In this document: positions 40,748-49,888 of the stretch, one piece after another
How positions within the stretch are numbered: position 1 is the stretch's first letter
How the letters are laid out: the number at the start of each line of letters is the position of its first letter
Assembly (NCBI GenBank): GCA_937625935.1
Contig: OW569368.1
Location: 310,001 to 374,000 of the forward strand
DNA from: Tetramitus jugosus
Taxonomy: Eukaryota > Heterolobosea > Eutetramitea > Acrasida > Vahlkampfiidae
Length of the DNA stretch: 64,000 nucleotides
Reading direction: 5' to 3'
Made by a program: the position numbers and the translations under genes
The notes under the pieces: model-generated
Told to the model about the DNA's origin: nothing
What the model saw: the letters and a program-made list of their open reading frames with translations, nothing else
Database searches by the model: none

Positions 40748-41274
40748 TTACTCCATGTCAAATAGCTCATCATCTCCACCATCGATATTCTTGTCATCTT
40801 CATCTTCGTCATCCATGATACCTGAACCATTGACTTGTGCGTCAACTGCACGGCGCTCAAACTCTTCATCATCAATGTCGTCTTCATTGTTTTGTGTTGT
40901 TGTCACTTGAGGAACAGTGTCTTCTGCCTTTTGTTTTGTTACACCAGGAATCACTGGCAAATTGAATGGCTTTTGGAATGTTTCAGGTGTTGCACGCAAA
41001 GAAAGCAACATATCTCTCCTGTAGACACGTCTTGTACCTGCATGATCATGATGTTTTGTTGGTTAGTAATCGTCATCGTGCTTTTTTTTTGGGTAGCTCA
41101 TGCCATTTTTGTGGCCACAAATGAAATTCACAAAATCAAAATGATTGAGAATGTGTGACGACACATACCACCAGGTGTAGTACCATAGATGGAACCACCA
41201 ACTGATTGACAAATATCAAGCAAATCAATGGTTTCTCCCTGCTTAGTCTTTATTGGTATAGCTTTTGTGTTCAT
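40748..41274 (-). CDS. eIF4E-binding protein (4E-BP) homologue
   Basis: Two exons, 41274-41169 and 41037-40748, with a 131-bp intron (GTATGT donor), coding for 131 residues. The order of motifs matches animal 4E-BP1: KAIP at residues 4-7 (RAIP motif position), TTPGGTR at 32-38 (the TOR phosphorylation site in animals), YRRDMLL at 41-47 (YxxxxL-phi eIF4E-binding helix), a Thr-Pro at 52-53, and LPVIPGVTK at 62-70 (second eIF4E contact). The last residues are LFDME, close to the TOS motif FEMDI. The middle is acidic and disordered, as expected. Such proteins block eIF4F assembly until TOR phosphorylates them. The splice junction falls inside TTPGG, which supports the model strongly. Length is close to human 4E-BP1 (118). 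Confidence 0.88.
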
Positions 41275-41648
41275 TATGTTTTTTTTGTTGAAAAAGGCTT
41301 ATTGTTGTTGTTGTTATAAGTTATGTATATGTACAGGAGCGACAAATTCTGATCCAATATCGAACGAGGATGATGCTGGTGACTTGTTCACAAGTGAAAA
41401 AAATGTTTGTTGTTGTGGTTTTCTGTGGCGACGCTTTTTTGTGGCGTTAGTGGCGGTCAATTGATTTGGCGGGGAAAGGTCTCCCCGAAAGGATTTGGAA
41501 CAAAACGGCCTGTTGCCATAGGTGTGAGCGACGACCAGCTGGGAAATCAACAATTTCAGCACTTCATGAGCCCATGAAACGCACGCAACCAAACTAAAAT
41601 TCTCCAAATATTTTCGGGGTCAGAATCATAGATCAGTGATAATATCAA
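41275..41648. promoter_or_regulatory. 4E-BP upstream region with E2F-like site
   Basis: This spacer holds the 4E-BP promoter and 5' UTR (minus strand) and the flank of tRNA-Ala. TTTGGCGGGG at 41465-41474 resembles the E2F-like sites of POLD2, about 190 bp upstream of the 4E-BP ATG. A short frame around 41314-41607 on the minus strand could be an alternative upstream exon but has no recognisable content. Confidence 0.4.
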
Positions 41649-41721
41649 GGGGTCATGGCTCAGTTGGTAGAGCGCGTGCTTTGCATGCATGAGGTCCAGG
41701 GTTCGATTCCCTGTGGCTCCA
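41649..41721 (+). tRNA. tRNA-Ala (anticodon TGC)
   Basis: A complete 73-nt cloverleaf: acceptor GGGGTCA pairs with TGGCTCC (one G-T pair); D-arm GCTC/GAGC with an AGTTGGTA loop; anticodon stem CGTGC/GCATG with loop TTTGCAT giving TGC; variable AGGTC; T-arm CAGGG-TTCGATT-CCCTG; discriminator A. There is no intron. A T-run follows at once. Confidence 0.97.
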
Positions 41722-41726
41722 TTTTT
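41722..41726 (+). terminator. Pol III oligo-T terminator of tRNA-Ala
   Basis: A TTTTT run directly follows the discriminator base, the usual RNA polymerase III stop signal. Confidence 0.8.
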
Positions 41727-41950
41727 CTAGCGGAGGGTGTCTTCGGCCGAAGAGTTGCGGACTTTGGAAACCCGAGTGAGTATTACTTCATAATCTGGTT
41801 GTTGAGCGACGGAAGAAAGAACTCCGTTCACCATGATGAAAGGTTAACCTATTTTAATTCTTCCAATTTGGCGGAATTCATGCCAACTCCTCACTTCGTT
41901 ATTAAGAATCGCGTGATTACCTGAAACACAATATAATCTGTAGCAACCAT

Positions 41951-43495
41951 ATGTTTGGTACTCGAAAGTTATCCAGCAGTCTCAAGCGAGAGTCATCTTG
42001 GCAAAATGGAAGTCCCCTCAAGAAGTATCCGGTTGTGGATCCAGAGGAAGAGGATAATGCCATTTATTATCAACAAGCACACCAACTCATCAATACAAGT
42101 TGTTCTAGTCCAGAGGTTGGATCTGACACAATAATCAATACAAGAGGAAGGAACAAGAGAATTGCACGGAGACACAGGAACAATTCAAAACAGCCATCCA
42201 TGATCATGGGTATCCTTATGATTGTGGTTGGAGTGCTGCATTGCTGTTTGTGTGGAGGAATGATATTTGGATGGGCTCCAGTGGAGATCATGCTCTTGAG
42301 GGAGGGTCTATACAAGCACAAGTGTGCCCCAGGCGAAGCTATCCCTTGTCCTGAGCAAACCTACACATTGGGATTGATATTTACCTTTGCCTCTGTTGTA
42401 ATCAATGTGTTCCAGATTGTGAGTGGCACGATGTTGGATCGCATGGGACCCAAGTTGACAACAATGACCTTTTCATTCATATTTGGTCTTGGTATGCTCT
42501 TGTTCGGGTTTAGTAACGACACTAACTTTCAAGCATTCATACCTGGTTATTTATTGATGGCAATTGGAGGTCCTCCCATTCTGAACTCGTGTCTGCATAT
42601 GAGCAACTTATTCCCAAAGTACATGTCCACACTCAAGTCTGTGTTTGGTGGTTGTTTTGGTACATCTGCTTTGGTTATGTTTGCGTTTGAGTACTTCTCT
42701 GAAAAGTATCACCTCACCCGAAGGAGCTTGTTCTTTGGATACTTACCTGTAGTCATATTTGTGGGTGTTTCAGCTTGTTTCCTGTGGCCTCACAAACCAT
42801 ACACTGTCCCAAGAAAGCAGATGAAAAATGTAGTTCAGTCGAAGTTAGAGTCTCATTCACCCCATAAGGGCAAGAACTTTTTCAGACAGTTCTTCACAAT
42901 GGAAATCATTGGCACTATATTGGTGGTGTCCTTGGGAGTTGTTAGACTCAATTATTTTGCAGAAACAATGGTACAACAACTTCAAAGAAAGGGAGATTCA
43001 CATAATGTCTATGCCAAGGCTTTTAGTATCATCTCACCGCTTGGCTTCCTGGGAATACCGATCATGGGATTCATACTGGACAAGTTTGGCCTTGTTCCTG
43101 CCTTTATTTTTGCAAGTTCCACTCAGCTCGTATACAATGGGTTGATTTTATTGCCTTTTCTTCCTCCTCAGGTAATCACATTCCTCGTCTTTTCAGTTTC
43201 AAGACCATATCTCTACGCTCCAGAGTATGCATTGATCAGTAATGTGATGGGATTCCAGAACTTTGGTAAACTTGTGGGTGCTTGTAACTGTATGATTGGT
43301 ATTTTGAGTACTTCAGAGTTTGGAGTTCTGAAGATCTACTCTGAGTTTTTCAAAGGGAATCCAACGCACTTGAATTGGATCTTCCTGGGACTGGGATTTT
43401 TGACCTATGTATTTCCCCTGTGTCTCTTCATACGAACCAAACGAATAGAGAGGCGAATATCGGATGAAAACAAGGATATTCAAATCAATCCATGA
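41951..43495 (+). CDS. Major facilitator transporter, SLC43 (LAT3/LAT4)-like
   Basis: A 514-residue single-exon membrane protein. A polar ~80-residue N-terminus (basic RGRNKRIARRHRNN at its end) precedes about twelve hydrophobic helices in two bundles. Motif A of the major facilitator superfamily is present as GTMLDRMGPK between helices 2 and 3. The first extracellular loop and helix 1 (GWAPVEIMLLREGLY) and GGPPILNSC resemble the SLC43 group and its yeast relative Fmp42. The central loop holds PRKQMKNVVQSKLESHSPHKG. SLC43 proteins carry large neutral amino acids; transport of these is a family-based guess. It ends in a charged cytosolic tail (KRIERRISDENKD). It lies 230 bp after tRNA-Ala; in the gap TTTGGCGG occurs at 41867-41874. 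Confidence 0.8.
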   Translation: MFGTRKLSSSLKRESSWQNGSPLKKYPVVDPEEEDNAIYYQQAHQLINTSCSSPEVGSDTIINTRGRNKRIARRHRNNSKQPSMIMGILMIVVGVLHCCLCGGMIFGWAPVEIMLLREGLYKHKCAPGEAIPCPEQTYTLGLIFTFASVVINVFQIVSGTMLDRMGPKLTTMTFSFIFGLGMLLFGFSNDTNFQAFIPGYLLMAIGGPPILNSCLHMSNLFPKYMSTLKSVFGGCFGTSALVMFAFEYFSEKYHLTRRSLFFGYLPVVIFVGVSACFLWPHKPYTVPRKQMKNVVQSKLESHSPHKGKNFFRQFFTMEIIGTILVVSLGVVRLNYFAETMVQQLQRKGDSHNVYAKAFSIISPLGFLGIPIMGFILDKFGLVPAFIFASSTQLVYNGLILLPFLPPQVITFLVFSVSRPYLYAPEYALISNVMGFQNFGKLVGACNCMIGILSTSEFGVLKIYSEFFKGNPTHLNWIFLGLGFLTYVFPLCLFIRTKRIERRISDENKDIQINP

Positions 43496-43699
43496 GATCC
43501 TATGACGCACAGTTTCACTCTCACTAATTGGTAAGATTGGTAAGATTATACAATGAACAGCAGCATCCAAACCAAGATTGATGTTCAAAGTTGTAAAGCG
43601 CCGAAAAAAAAATTCTCTTGCGACACAGTTTTCACACATTTCCCGTCTTCACCCAAATCAAACATAATCACCAACAACTCCACACAACAACCATACAAA

Positions 43700-45816
43700 A
43701 TGACGTCTTATCAACCCACACAAAGTGAGATCTTAAATTATGACCCAAATGAACAGTTCACATACCCTGAACCTTCATTCAAACTGAATAAAAGCTTAGC
43801 CAACGTGTTAGCTATTGACAATCTTCCACTCACAGAGGCATCAAAGGCCGAAAAGATGAGTGCTGTCATACAAAAGGTCTTTGAGAAGAAGGCCAGTATT
43901 GTTCCAATTGATTTCTATATGCCGATCGATGAAGCAACAGGACAAACGAAAGGGTACGCTTTTTTTTTCACGTCTTTTTTCACCAAGCTCTTTTTTTTTT
44001 GATTGCTAACAATCACAATCACACACAATCACTATCCAATCAACACAATCACACACATGATAGATTTGCATTTGTTGAATTCGCTACACCTACACAAGCA
44101 AAGTCTGCTCTTGAAAAAGTGCAAGGATTTGCTTTCACAAAGAAGAATGATCTAGTATTGTACAGTGTGAGTGACTGGGAAAAGTATGAAACTTTTGATG
44201 AGAATACCGTTGAGAAACCAACTGCCGAACCATTCAAAGAACAAGAAGACTTGTCCACATGGCTCTCTGATGAACAAGCGAGAGATCAATATGCCATCAA
44301 ACATCACGATACAGTTCAAGTGCTATGGAATGACCCTCATCACAAACTTGTCAATGTTCATTCAAGAGAACACTGGACAGATGATGCAATCATGTGGTCA
44401 CCACAAGGATCCTATCTCGTTACATTCCACAAGAAGGGTCTCGCTCTTTGGGGAGGTGAAAATTGGAAGATTCAATCCTCCTTGTCATTCAAAAATGTTC
44501 GCTTGTGCCACTTTTCACCAAATGAAAAGTATGTTGTTGCCATGAATGATGATCCAAGAGACAATGTTGCTATTTTCGATGTGAGGACCAAGAAGAAGGA
44601 AATTTTCACTGCAAACGACATTATTGCCCGTTTGCCAGAGGGAAGATGGCCAGTTTTCCACTGGAGTTATGACTCAAAGTATTTTGCTCGCTTGGGTGGT
44701 GATGATGAGTTGGAAGTGTACGAGTCTTCGACAATGAAACTCTTGGGAGGAAAGCCATTGCGCATTGATGGTATTCAAACATTCTCCTGGTGTCCAAACA
44801 AGAACATCATTGCTTATTGGTCCCCTGAATACAATGGTATTCCAGCCAAGATTGCCTTGATGGAAATACCAAAGTTGAGAGAAGTGAGAAGCAAGAACTT
44901 GTTCAAGGTGTTGAATGTTCAAATGGTATGGCATCCAGATGGTGACTACTTGAGTGCAGCTGTGGACAGTGAAGTGGTTAAGAAGTCTGTCAAGGTGAAG
45001 CAGACGACACTCGAACTCTTCAGAATGAACCAAAAGGGTGTTCCAGTTGAAGTTCAAGAAGTCAAGGAAACGCTCATCACTGTGGCATGGGAACCAAAGG
45101 GTGACCGATTTGCCATCATTCATGGTGACCAGCAGTTGAAGAAGCACGTTTCATTCTACACAATGAATGGTCCAAATCAAAGCTGCAAATTGCTCAAGAT
45201 GCTTGAGCCAAAGCAAGTCGACAGTCTGTTCTGGTCTCCTCGTGGTATCAACCTCGTTGTTGCCAACACAAAGTCTAGCACTGCCACTCTGGAATTCTGG
45301 AATGCTGATTCACTTGAGCCAATTGGTTATGGTGAGCACTTTGGTATGACGAATGCCAGCTGGGATCCAACTGGTAGATACTTCTGTACTTATGTCAGTG
45401 CTCACAAGCGTGCTGCTGATCTTGGTTTCATCATTTGGACTTTCTTGGGACGTACTCTTCACAAGAACAACATTGATATGTTGTATGAGTTCCACTGGCG
45501 CCCACGTCCACCTACTCTGCTGACTCCAGTACAAGAGAAGAAGGTCAAGAAGAACTTTAGAGAACTTGCCAAGCAAATCGAAAAAGAAGTTAAGGCTAGA
45601 GATGAGAAGGTTAAGGAAGGCTTGCTTAAGGAACGCCAAGAACAATGGGACGAATTTATGGAATTCTTGGCTCGTATCAAGGAAGAATATGCTGAGATGA
45701 AGGAAGAAAGAGCCAAGATTAGAGGTTATGAAAGTGACGAAGACGAATGGTATGACATCAAGGAAGAAACAGTGGAACAAGTTGTTGAAGTCATTGAAGA
45801 AGAAGTCACCAATTAA
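43700..45816 (+). CDS. EIF3B: Translation initiation factor eIF3 subunit b (PRT1)
   Basis: Two exons, 43700-43953 and 44064-45816, with a 110-bp intron (GTACGC donor), giving 668 residues. The first exon and exon junction form an RRM: VLAIDNLPLT (RNP2) and TKGFAFVEFA (RNP1), the latter assembled across the splice. Then comes the eIF3b beta-propeller: WSPQGSYLVTFHKKGLALWGG, CHFSPNEKYVVAMNDD, FSWCPNKNIIAYWSPE, VAWEPKGDRFAIIHGD, LFWSPRGINLVVAN, ASWDPTGRYFCTYVS. The C-terminal coiled, charged tail has WDEFMEFLARIKEEYAEMKEER. eIF3b scaffolds the eIF3 complex on the 40S subunit. The ATG at 43700 (ACAAAATGACG) is preferred over an in-frame ATG at 43553. The stop lies only 19 bp from the stop of the convergent gene. 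Confidence 0.95.
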
Positions 45817-45835
45817 ATGCTCATCTTTTATAGTT

Positions 45836-47362
45836 CTAAACAAACGATAACTTAAGATTACCACTGTTAGAAATGTATTCCAGTACGTTTTCTGAAGTTT
45901 GATTGGACCTTGCCTCGATGATTCCTTTCTTTTCCATCTTTGAGTCGAGAAAGTAATGGATATCACCAGCAACCAGAGAGTCATTGACACCAGCGCTTCC
46001 GACAGTGCTTGTTATTCTCAAGTCGAATGCTCCAGCCCAAAATCTATCTACCTCAATGTTGACATCGCCTTGGTATACTGTGACACCCCGAAACACCGAT
46101 CCAGAATAATTAGAAACAAAAACGGATCCATGTGATGTTTCGACTTGCATTTCAGGTGGTCCTGCATCACCAATAAAACTATCACTAAACAATATCAATG
46201 GAGCATCCAAGATGGCCAACCGTGTATTGTTCACATAAATATTGCCCTTCACGGTACGTAATCGCACATCTTGACTCGACCGAACATCATTTAAATACAC
46301 ATTACCCTTGCCAGCTTTCACAACCAATGATCCATCCATGATCGCAGATTGTTCCATTATCATCTCGGTATCCTGATCAAAGGATTGTGACACTTCTGGC
46401 GATGTAAAATTATGAACATAAATATTGCCATAGGTCGATTCCAAATCGACGAGCGTCGATCCCACATTTCTCATCCGTATATCACCACTGCTCGTGTACG
46501 CATTCACTCGTCTCAACACGTGACTCAACTTTTGTGGCACAATTACTTGAATAAACGTTTCGGGACATCCAAAATAAAAACTGGAAAAGTAGCCCACAGT
46601 CACTGTGAGTGTATCGCCCAAAAAGTTGATATTGGATCGAATCTTGTTCACATATCGTTCATCCGGAGAGGTCATATTGATCTTGACAATGACTTTTTGT
46701 GGATCCATGAACAGACCATCACCATCACCACCATCATCATCATCATCCGTGTCTTGCCACAATCGAATCTCAATGTCACCAGCAATCGAATTAATGTTCA
46801 AATTGGAGATGAAACGTGAGTCATACTGCTTCACCATTGTTTTAAAAGAGCGGTTGGTGCCAATTTTACAACGATAGTGAACAGTGAAGAACATGGTGAT
46901 TAGGAAGAGAATGGGCATGAAACAAAGGAGACAGGAGAGAATGATGAGAATCTTGGAGCGTTTGAGACGCTTTTTGCGAGCCAATATGGTTTCATTGACC
47001 TTGTGAGTCAAGTGGAGTGATTGGTTGTAGTGGTAGAGCTCTTGTGATGCACTCTTGTTGGATAGTGTTTGTGCTGTTGTTGTTGTTGACGATGATGAGA
47101 GTGGAGTGGTTGGTGAGTAGGGCGAGTAGGATGGAGAGCTAGTCGCAATGGATGCGATGGGTGTCGATGCTGACAATTGCTGAACATTTCCAGAGTGAAA
47201 GCTTTCATTGCCACTGCTACTGCCGTAGTGGGCTCGAAGGGGTTGTATTTGGCGCGCTTTTCGTTTCACATTGTAAAGTTTTGGATTCTCCGAAAGGAGG
47301 GAAGTGTATTCGGAGATGTCATCGATGGGGTCTTCTGATTCTGGAAATATGTAGTGATCCAT
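45836..47362 (-). CDS. Type II membrane protein with DUF4097-like beta-repeat ectodomain
   Basis: A 508-residue single-exon protein. The N-terminal ~145 residues are cytosolic (acidic start, then Ser/Thr-rich, basic KKRLKRSK). One hydrophobic helix (ILIILSCLLCFMPILFLITMFF) follows, making it type II. The outside ~330 residues are repeats typical of bacterial DUF4097/putative adhesin proteins, which form a right-handed beta-solenoid: INSIAGDIEIRLW, TSSGDIRMRNVGS, LESTYGNIYVHNF, AGKGNVYLNDV, TVKGNIYVNNT, TSHGSVFVSNYSG, VYQGDVNIEVD. The repeating unit is about 20-25 residues centred on S/T-x-x-G-D/N-I/V. Function is unknown; a surface or lumenal adhesive or scaffold role is inferred. N-glycosylation sites (NFTS, NYSG, NNTR) support export. 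Confidence 0.7.
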   Translation of the reverse strand: MDHYIFPESEDPIDDISEYTSLLSENPKLYNVKRKARQIQPLRAHYGSSSGNESFHSGNVQQLSASTPIASIATSSPSYSPYSPTTPLSSSSTTTTAQTLSNKSASQELYHYNQSLHLTHKVNETILARKKRLKRSKILIILSCLLCFMPILFLITMFFTVHYRCKIGTNRSFKTMVKQYDSRFISNLNINSIAGDIEIRLWQDTDDDDDGGDGDGLFMDPQKVIVKINMTSPDERYVNKIRSNINFLGDTLTVTVGYFSSFYFGCPETFIQVIVPQKLSHVLRRVNAYTSSGDIRMRNVGSTLVDLESTYGNIYVHNFTSPEVSQSFDQDTEMIMEQSAIMDGSLVVKAGKGNVYLNDVRSSQDVRLRTVKGNIYVNNTRLAILDAPLILFSDSFIGDAGPPEMQVETSHGSVFVSNYSGSVFRGVTVYQGDVNIEVDRFWAGAFDLRITSTVGSAGVNDSLVAGDIHYFLDSKMEKKGIIEARSNQTSENVLEYISNSGNLKLSFV

Positions 47363-47433
47363 TCATGAAGGAGGTTGAATATATCACTCACACAATGTTC
47401 TTTATGGTCTGCTTGGATTGTCCCAATCTTGTT

Positions 47434-47444
47434 TTTTGGCGCCA
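47434..47444. promoter_or_regulatory. E2F-like site between DUF4097 and F-box genes
   Basis: TTTTGGCGCCA lies in the 244-bp divergent promoter, 72 bp upstream of the DUF4097 ATG and 163 bp upstream of the F-box ATG. TTTCCGCCC follows at about 47461. Confidence 0.45.
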
Positions 47445-47606
47445 CAAAACAAAGTGAATTTTTCCGCCCTCCAATTTGACCTTTTCGAGATGCGGGATAT
47501 TTTTGTTTCTGAATACAAAAATAGGCAATTTTCATTGAAACTGAGCTGATAAGTTGCATCTAGAACGAAGAGTCAACACCAAAGTTTTGCGTTTACTTGA
47601 CTAGAC

Positions 47607-48809
47607 ATGGAAGAATTAACATTGATCGATCTTCTCACTAATGACGAGTGGTGCACCATATTTGACTTTCTCCAACCAAGAGACTTTCTCTGCATAAGTT
47701 TAGTCAACCGAAAATTTCATTGTTTGATATTCAACAGAGACAATCACTACTATGTCTGGAGGAGAACTATTTCTCACTATCGAGGAGCATTTATCAAGGA
47801 TAAACTGACTGGCACGGTTCTCTCTGCGAGCAACGTCAAGAAACAACCACCATCTTCTCTATTGTATACAAGAAAGAATTATTGTGCATCATTTGAGGAT
47901 CATTTGTACAAGAGGGTTCAAGAACTGACATTTGATTGGAGTATTAGAAAGGATGGAGCAGTCAACTCACTGTTTCATCCTTACAGTGCACTGGAGGAGG
48001 CATTCAGAGAACACACACTTCATTTTGATTCATCAACCATGGATCACAACAGAGATTTGTTGAAACAGCTCAAGGGACAGAGTTTGGTTTCAATGCACTC
48101 TAGACGAGTCAAGAACGAATTTGATTCTCACCGTAGCAAATGGGAAACTGTTCATGCCAATATTCAGTGCACTCCTGGTAAAGTGTACGAGTGGAGTGTC
48201 GTTCTGGACTATTACAATCCCAATCAAAATTCCAATTTTTGGGTTGTCATACTGGGCGTGCAAGATGAAAATCTTCAATTCCAGAGGATCAATGACCAAG
48301 TGTTTGGAGATTGGCTAGCTCGAAGCGGCAATGGTCTGGGCTATATTTTGCACTGCAGAGAGTGGATCTCAGGGAACATGTCATACAGTTATCCTAAAAC
48401 GAACAAGAAGTGTGTGATTAAGACTGGAGATGTGTTCTCTTTTAGATTAGACATGGTTAATTCGAGTGAGAAACAGGATGAGTTAATTTCAGAAATCCTG
48501 AGCTCAAAATCACAACCACTGTATACCTTACAGGATATACAAACTGAACTTAAGGAGTACATCAAACAGAGGCCAGAGTTGAATAGTTTAGGAGGTTCAT
48601 TGGAGATGTTCTATAATGGGGAACCAATGCTGGATGAACCAATCATGGGAATCATGGGTCAGAAATTATGGCCCACCATTTCTATTGTAGATCAACAAGA
48701 AGTATCGATATGGCCTGGAATTTTATCTCCTACAGAAGAGAAAAAGAGGAGAAATGGAGAAGGAGCAATCGGTCAACCATCTACTCCTTCAAAATCCGAC
48801 CTCCATTGA
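47607..48809 (+). CDS. F-box and SPRY-domain protein
   Basis: A 400-residue single-exon protein starting ATGGAAG. Residues ~10-45 form an F-box (LTNDEWCTIFDFLQPRDFLCISLVNRKFHCLIFN), which would bind SKP1 in an SCF ubiquitin ligase. From about residue 150 a SPRY/B30.2-like beta domain follows: KWETVHANIQCTPGKVYEWSVVLDYY, FWVVILGVQD, GYILHCREWISGNMSYSY, KTGDVFSFRLDM, and later MFYNGEPMLDEPIMGIMGQKLWPTISI, the typical Y-x-N-G and YPTVS-like strands. A ~45-residue insert separates the two halves of the SPRY fold. Together these suggest a substrate receptor choosing targets for ubiquitylation. The last ~40 residues are polar. Confidence 0.75.
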   Translation: MEELTLIDLLTNDEWCTIFDFLQPRDFLCISLVNRKFHCLIFNRDNHYYVWRRTISHYRGAFIKDKLTGTVLSASNVKKQPPSSLLYTRKNYCASFEDHLYKRVQELTFDWSIRKDGAVNSLFHPYSALEEAFREHTLHFDSSTMDHNRDLLKQLKGQSLVSMHSRRVKNEFDSHRSKWETVHANIQCTPGKVYEWSVVLDYYNPNQNSNFWVVILGVQDENLQFQRINDQVFGDWLARSGNGLGYILHCREWISGNMSYSYPKTNKKCVIKTGDVFSFRLDMVNSSEKQDELISEILSSKSQPLYTLQDIQTELKEYIKQRPELNSLGGSLEMFYNGEPMLDEPIMGIMGQKLWPTISIVDQQEVSIWPGILSPTEEKKRRNGEGAIGQPSTPSKSDLH

Positions 48810-48854
48810 ATGATGGCTAAATTCGCCCAACACACACATAACAAAACTCCCTAC

Positions 48855-48935
48855 TGTAAATAAGCTGATCCGGATCTCGGATGACGGGCCAGATCGTTTC
48901 TTTTTTCTGCTCGGAATTCCTAAAAATTGCTCGGG
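48855..48935 (+). promoter_or_regulatory. Conserved promoter block of first phospholipase A2 gene
   Basis: CTGTAAATA, TGATCCGGATCT (48866-48877), GATGACGG, CCAGATC, a T-rich stretch and CCTAAAAATT occur in this order. The same blocks in the same order precede the second phospholipase gene, with the TGATCCGGATCT core 155 and 152 bp before the two ATGs. Confidence 0.55.
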
Positions 48936-49020
48936 TCGTAATTAATTTGTTATAAACCTGTTACCTTTTGATTGATTTCCTTCACATTAAAAAACCCAAC
49001 AAACCCTTAACGAATTAACA

Positions 49021-49659
49021 ATGGACTTCAAGACTATCCTATTCCCCCTAATTCTGATTTCAGCGGTCACATTACTGACGTTCCCATCGCTTGTTTTCTC
49101 TCAGGATGGAACCTGTTCTGCTGGTAGTTCTTGTCCCGCAGGACAAGGAAGAGTTCAGAAGCAAAATTATGTCATTACCTCGAATGGCTGTGGTCCATCC
49201 CTCCTAAATCTGGATGATGTGGTTCCAGAGTACAGATTTGGAAATTGTTGTGATTCTCACGATCGCTGTTGGTCCAACTGTTCAGTCACGAAGGAAGCTT
49301 GTGATGAAGAGTTTTTCCAATGTATGAACGATAAATGCGATGAGTTGAGTGGAAATGGAATCATTGATCGAATTCGCCACAGAATATGTCTTGGATGGAG
49401 TGAGTGCTATGCTGCAACTGTGTCTCAAGATGCTTTCTGCCCATACTGGGGTACCAGCCAAGACGAGGCTTGTGAATGTGGAGTTGTTACAGAACAGAGG
49501 GTAACGAACACTACCACGTTCAGAAAGAGGAGTGATTTAACATGCCCTCCAAGCTTTGATCAGCTCGATTCTAGTGATTCAGACATCATTTGTCCATCAA
49601 CTCGTAGTATCTTTTTCCTTTCTGTCCTCATCCCTCTCTTGTTTGTCATGAGCATGTAA
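49021..49659 (+). CDS. Secreted phospholipase A2-like protein, copy 1
   Basis: A 212-residue protein with a hydrophobic signal peptide (LFPLILISAVTLLTFPSLVF) and a hydrophobic C-terminal tail (IFFLSVLIPLLFVMSM) resembling a GPI-anchor signal. The mature domain is Cys-rich. The phospholipase A2 active-site block CCDSHDRCW (the His-Asp pair) is followed by CDEEFFQCMNDKC, with NGCGPS as the possible calcium loop. The pattern is nearest the group XII-type enzymes of animals rather than venom groups I/II. Such enzymes cleave the sn-2 acyl bond of phospholipids; activity is inferred from the intact His-Asp. NCS and NTT are potential glycosylation sites. It is one of two tandem copies. Confidence 0.8.
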   Translation: MDFKTILFPLILISAVTLLTFPSLVFSQDGTCSAGSSCPAGQGRVQKQNYVITSNGCGPSLLNLDDVVPEYRFGNCCDSHDRCWSNCSVTKEACDEEFFQCMNDKCDELSGNGIIDRIRHRICLGWSECYAATVSQDAFCPYWGTSQDEACECGVVTEQRVTNTTTFRKRSDLTCPPSFDQLDSSDSDIICPSTRSIFFLSVLIPLLFVMSM

Positions 49660-49726
49660 AAGGTATTTCTTCGAATAAAATTTGATCTGAATTCTCTGAT
49701 CTGGACAACATGCCCAACTGTAAATA

Positions 49727-49809
49727 CACTGTTGATTGATCCGGATCTTAGATGACGGTTCTTACCAGATCCTGTTTCCTTTTTCTGTGTTGCTTGCCTA
49801 AAAATTCCT
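49727..49809 (+). promoter_or_regulatory. Conserved promoter block of second phospholipase A2 gene
   Basis: Carries the same ordered blocks as upstream of copy 1: CTGTAAATA, TGATCCGGATCT (49737-49748), GATGACGG, CCAGATC, and CCTAAAAATT further on. GATCCGGATC is a perfect palindrome in both. Confidence 0.55.
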
Positions 49810-49888
49810 TTGTTTTGTTGTATTTAACAGAATTGTGTGAACCATTAACACCTCAAACAAAATCTAACAAGCTATTCACAGTTTTAAT

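Noticed and set aside
41867-41874. TTTGGCGG upstream of the SLC43-like gene
   Set aside because: Single half-site without the palindrome; noted but not counted as a regulatory feature.
43553-43699. N-terminal extension of eIF3b from an upstream in-frame ATG
   Set aside because: The extension is Ser/Asn/Gln-rich without eIF3b similarity; the ATG at 43700 has a better context and matches the family start.
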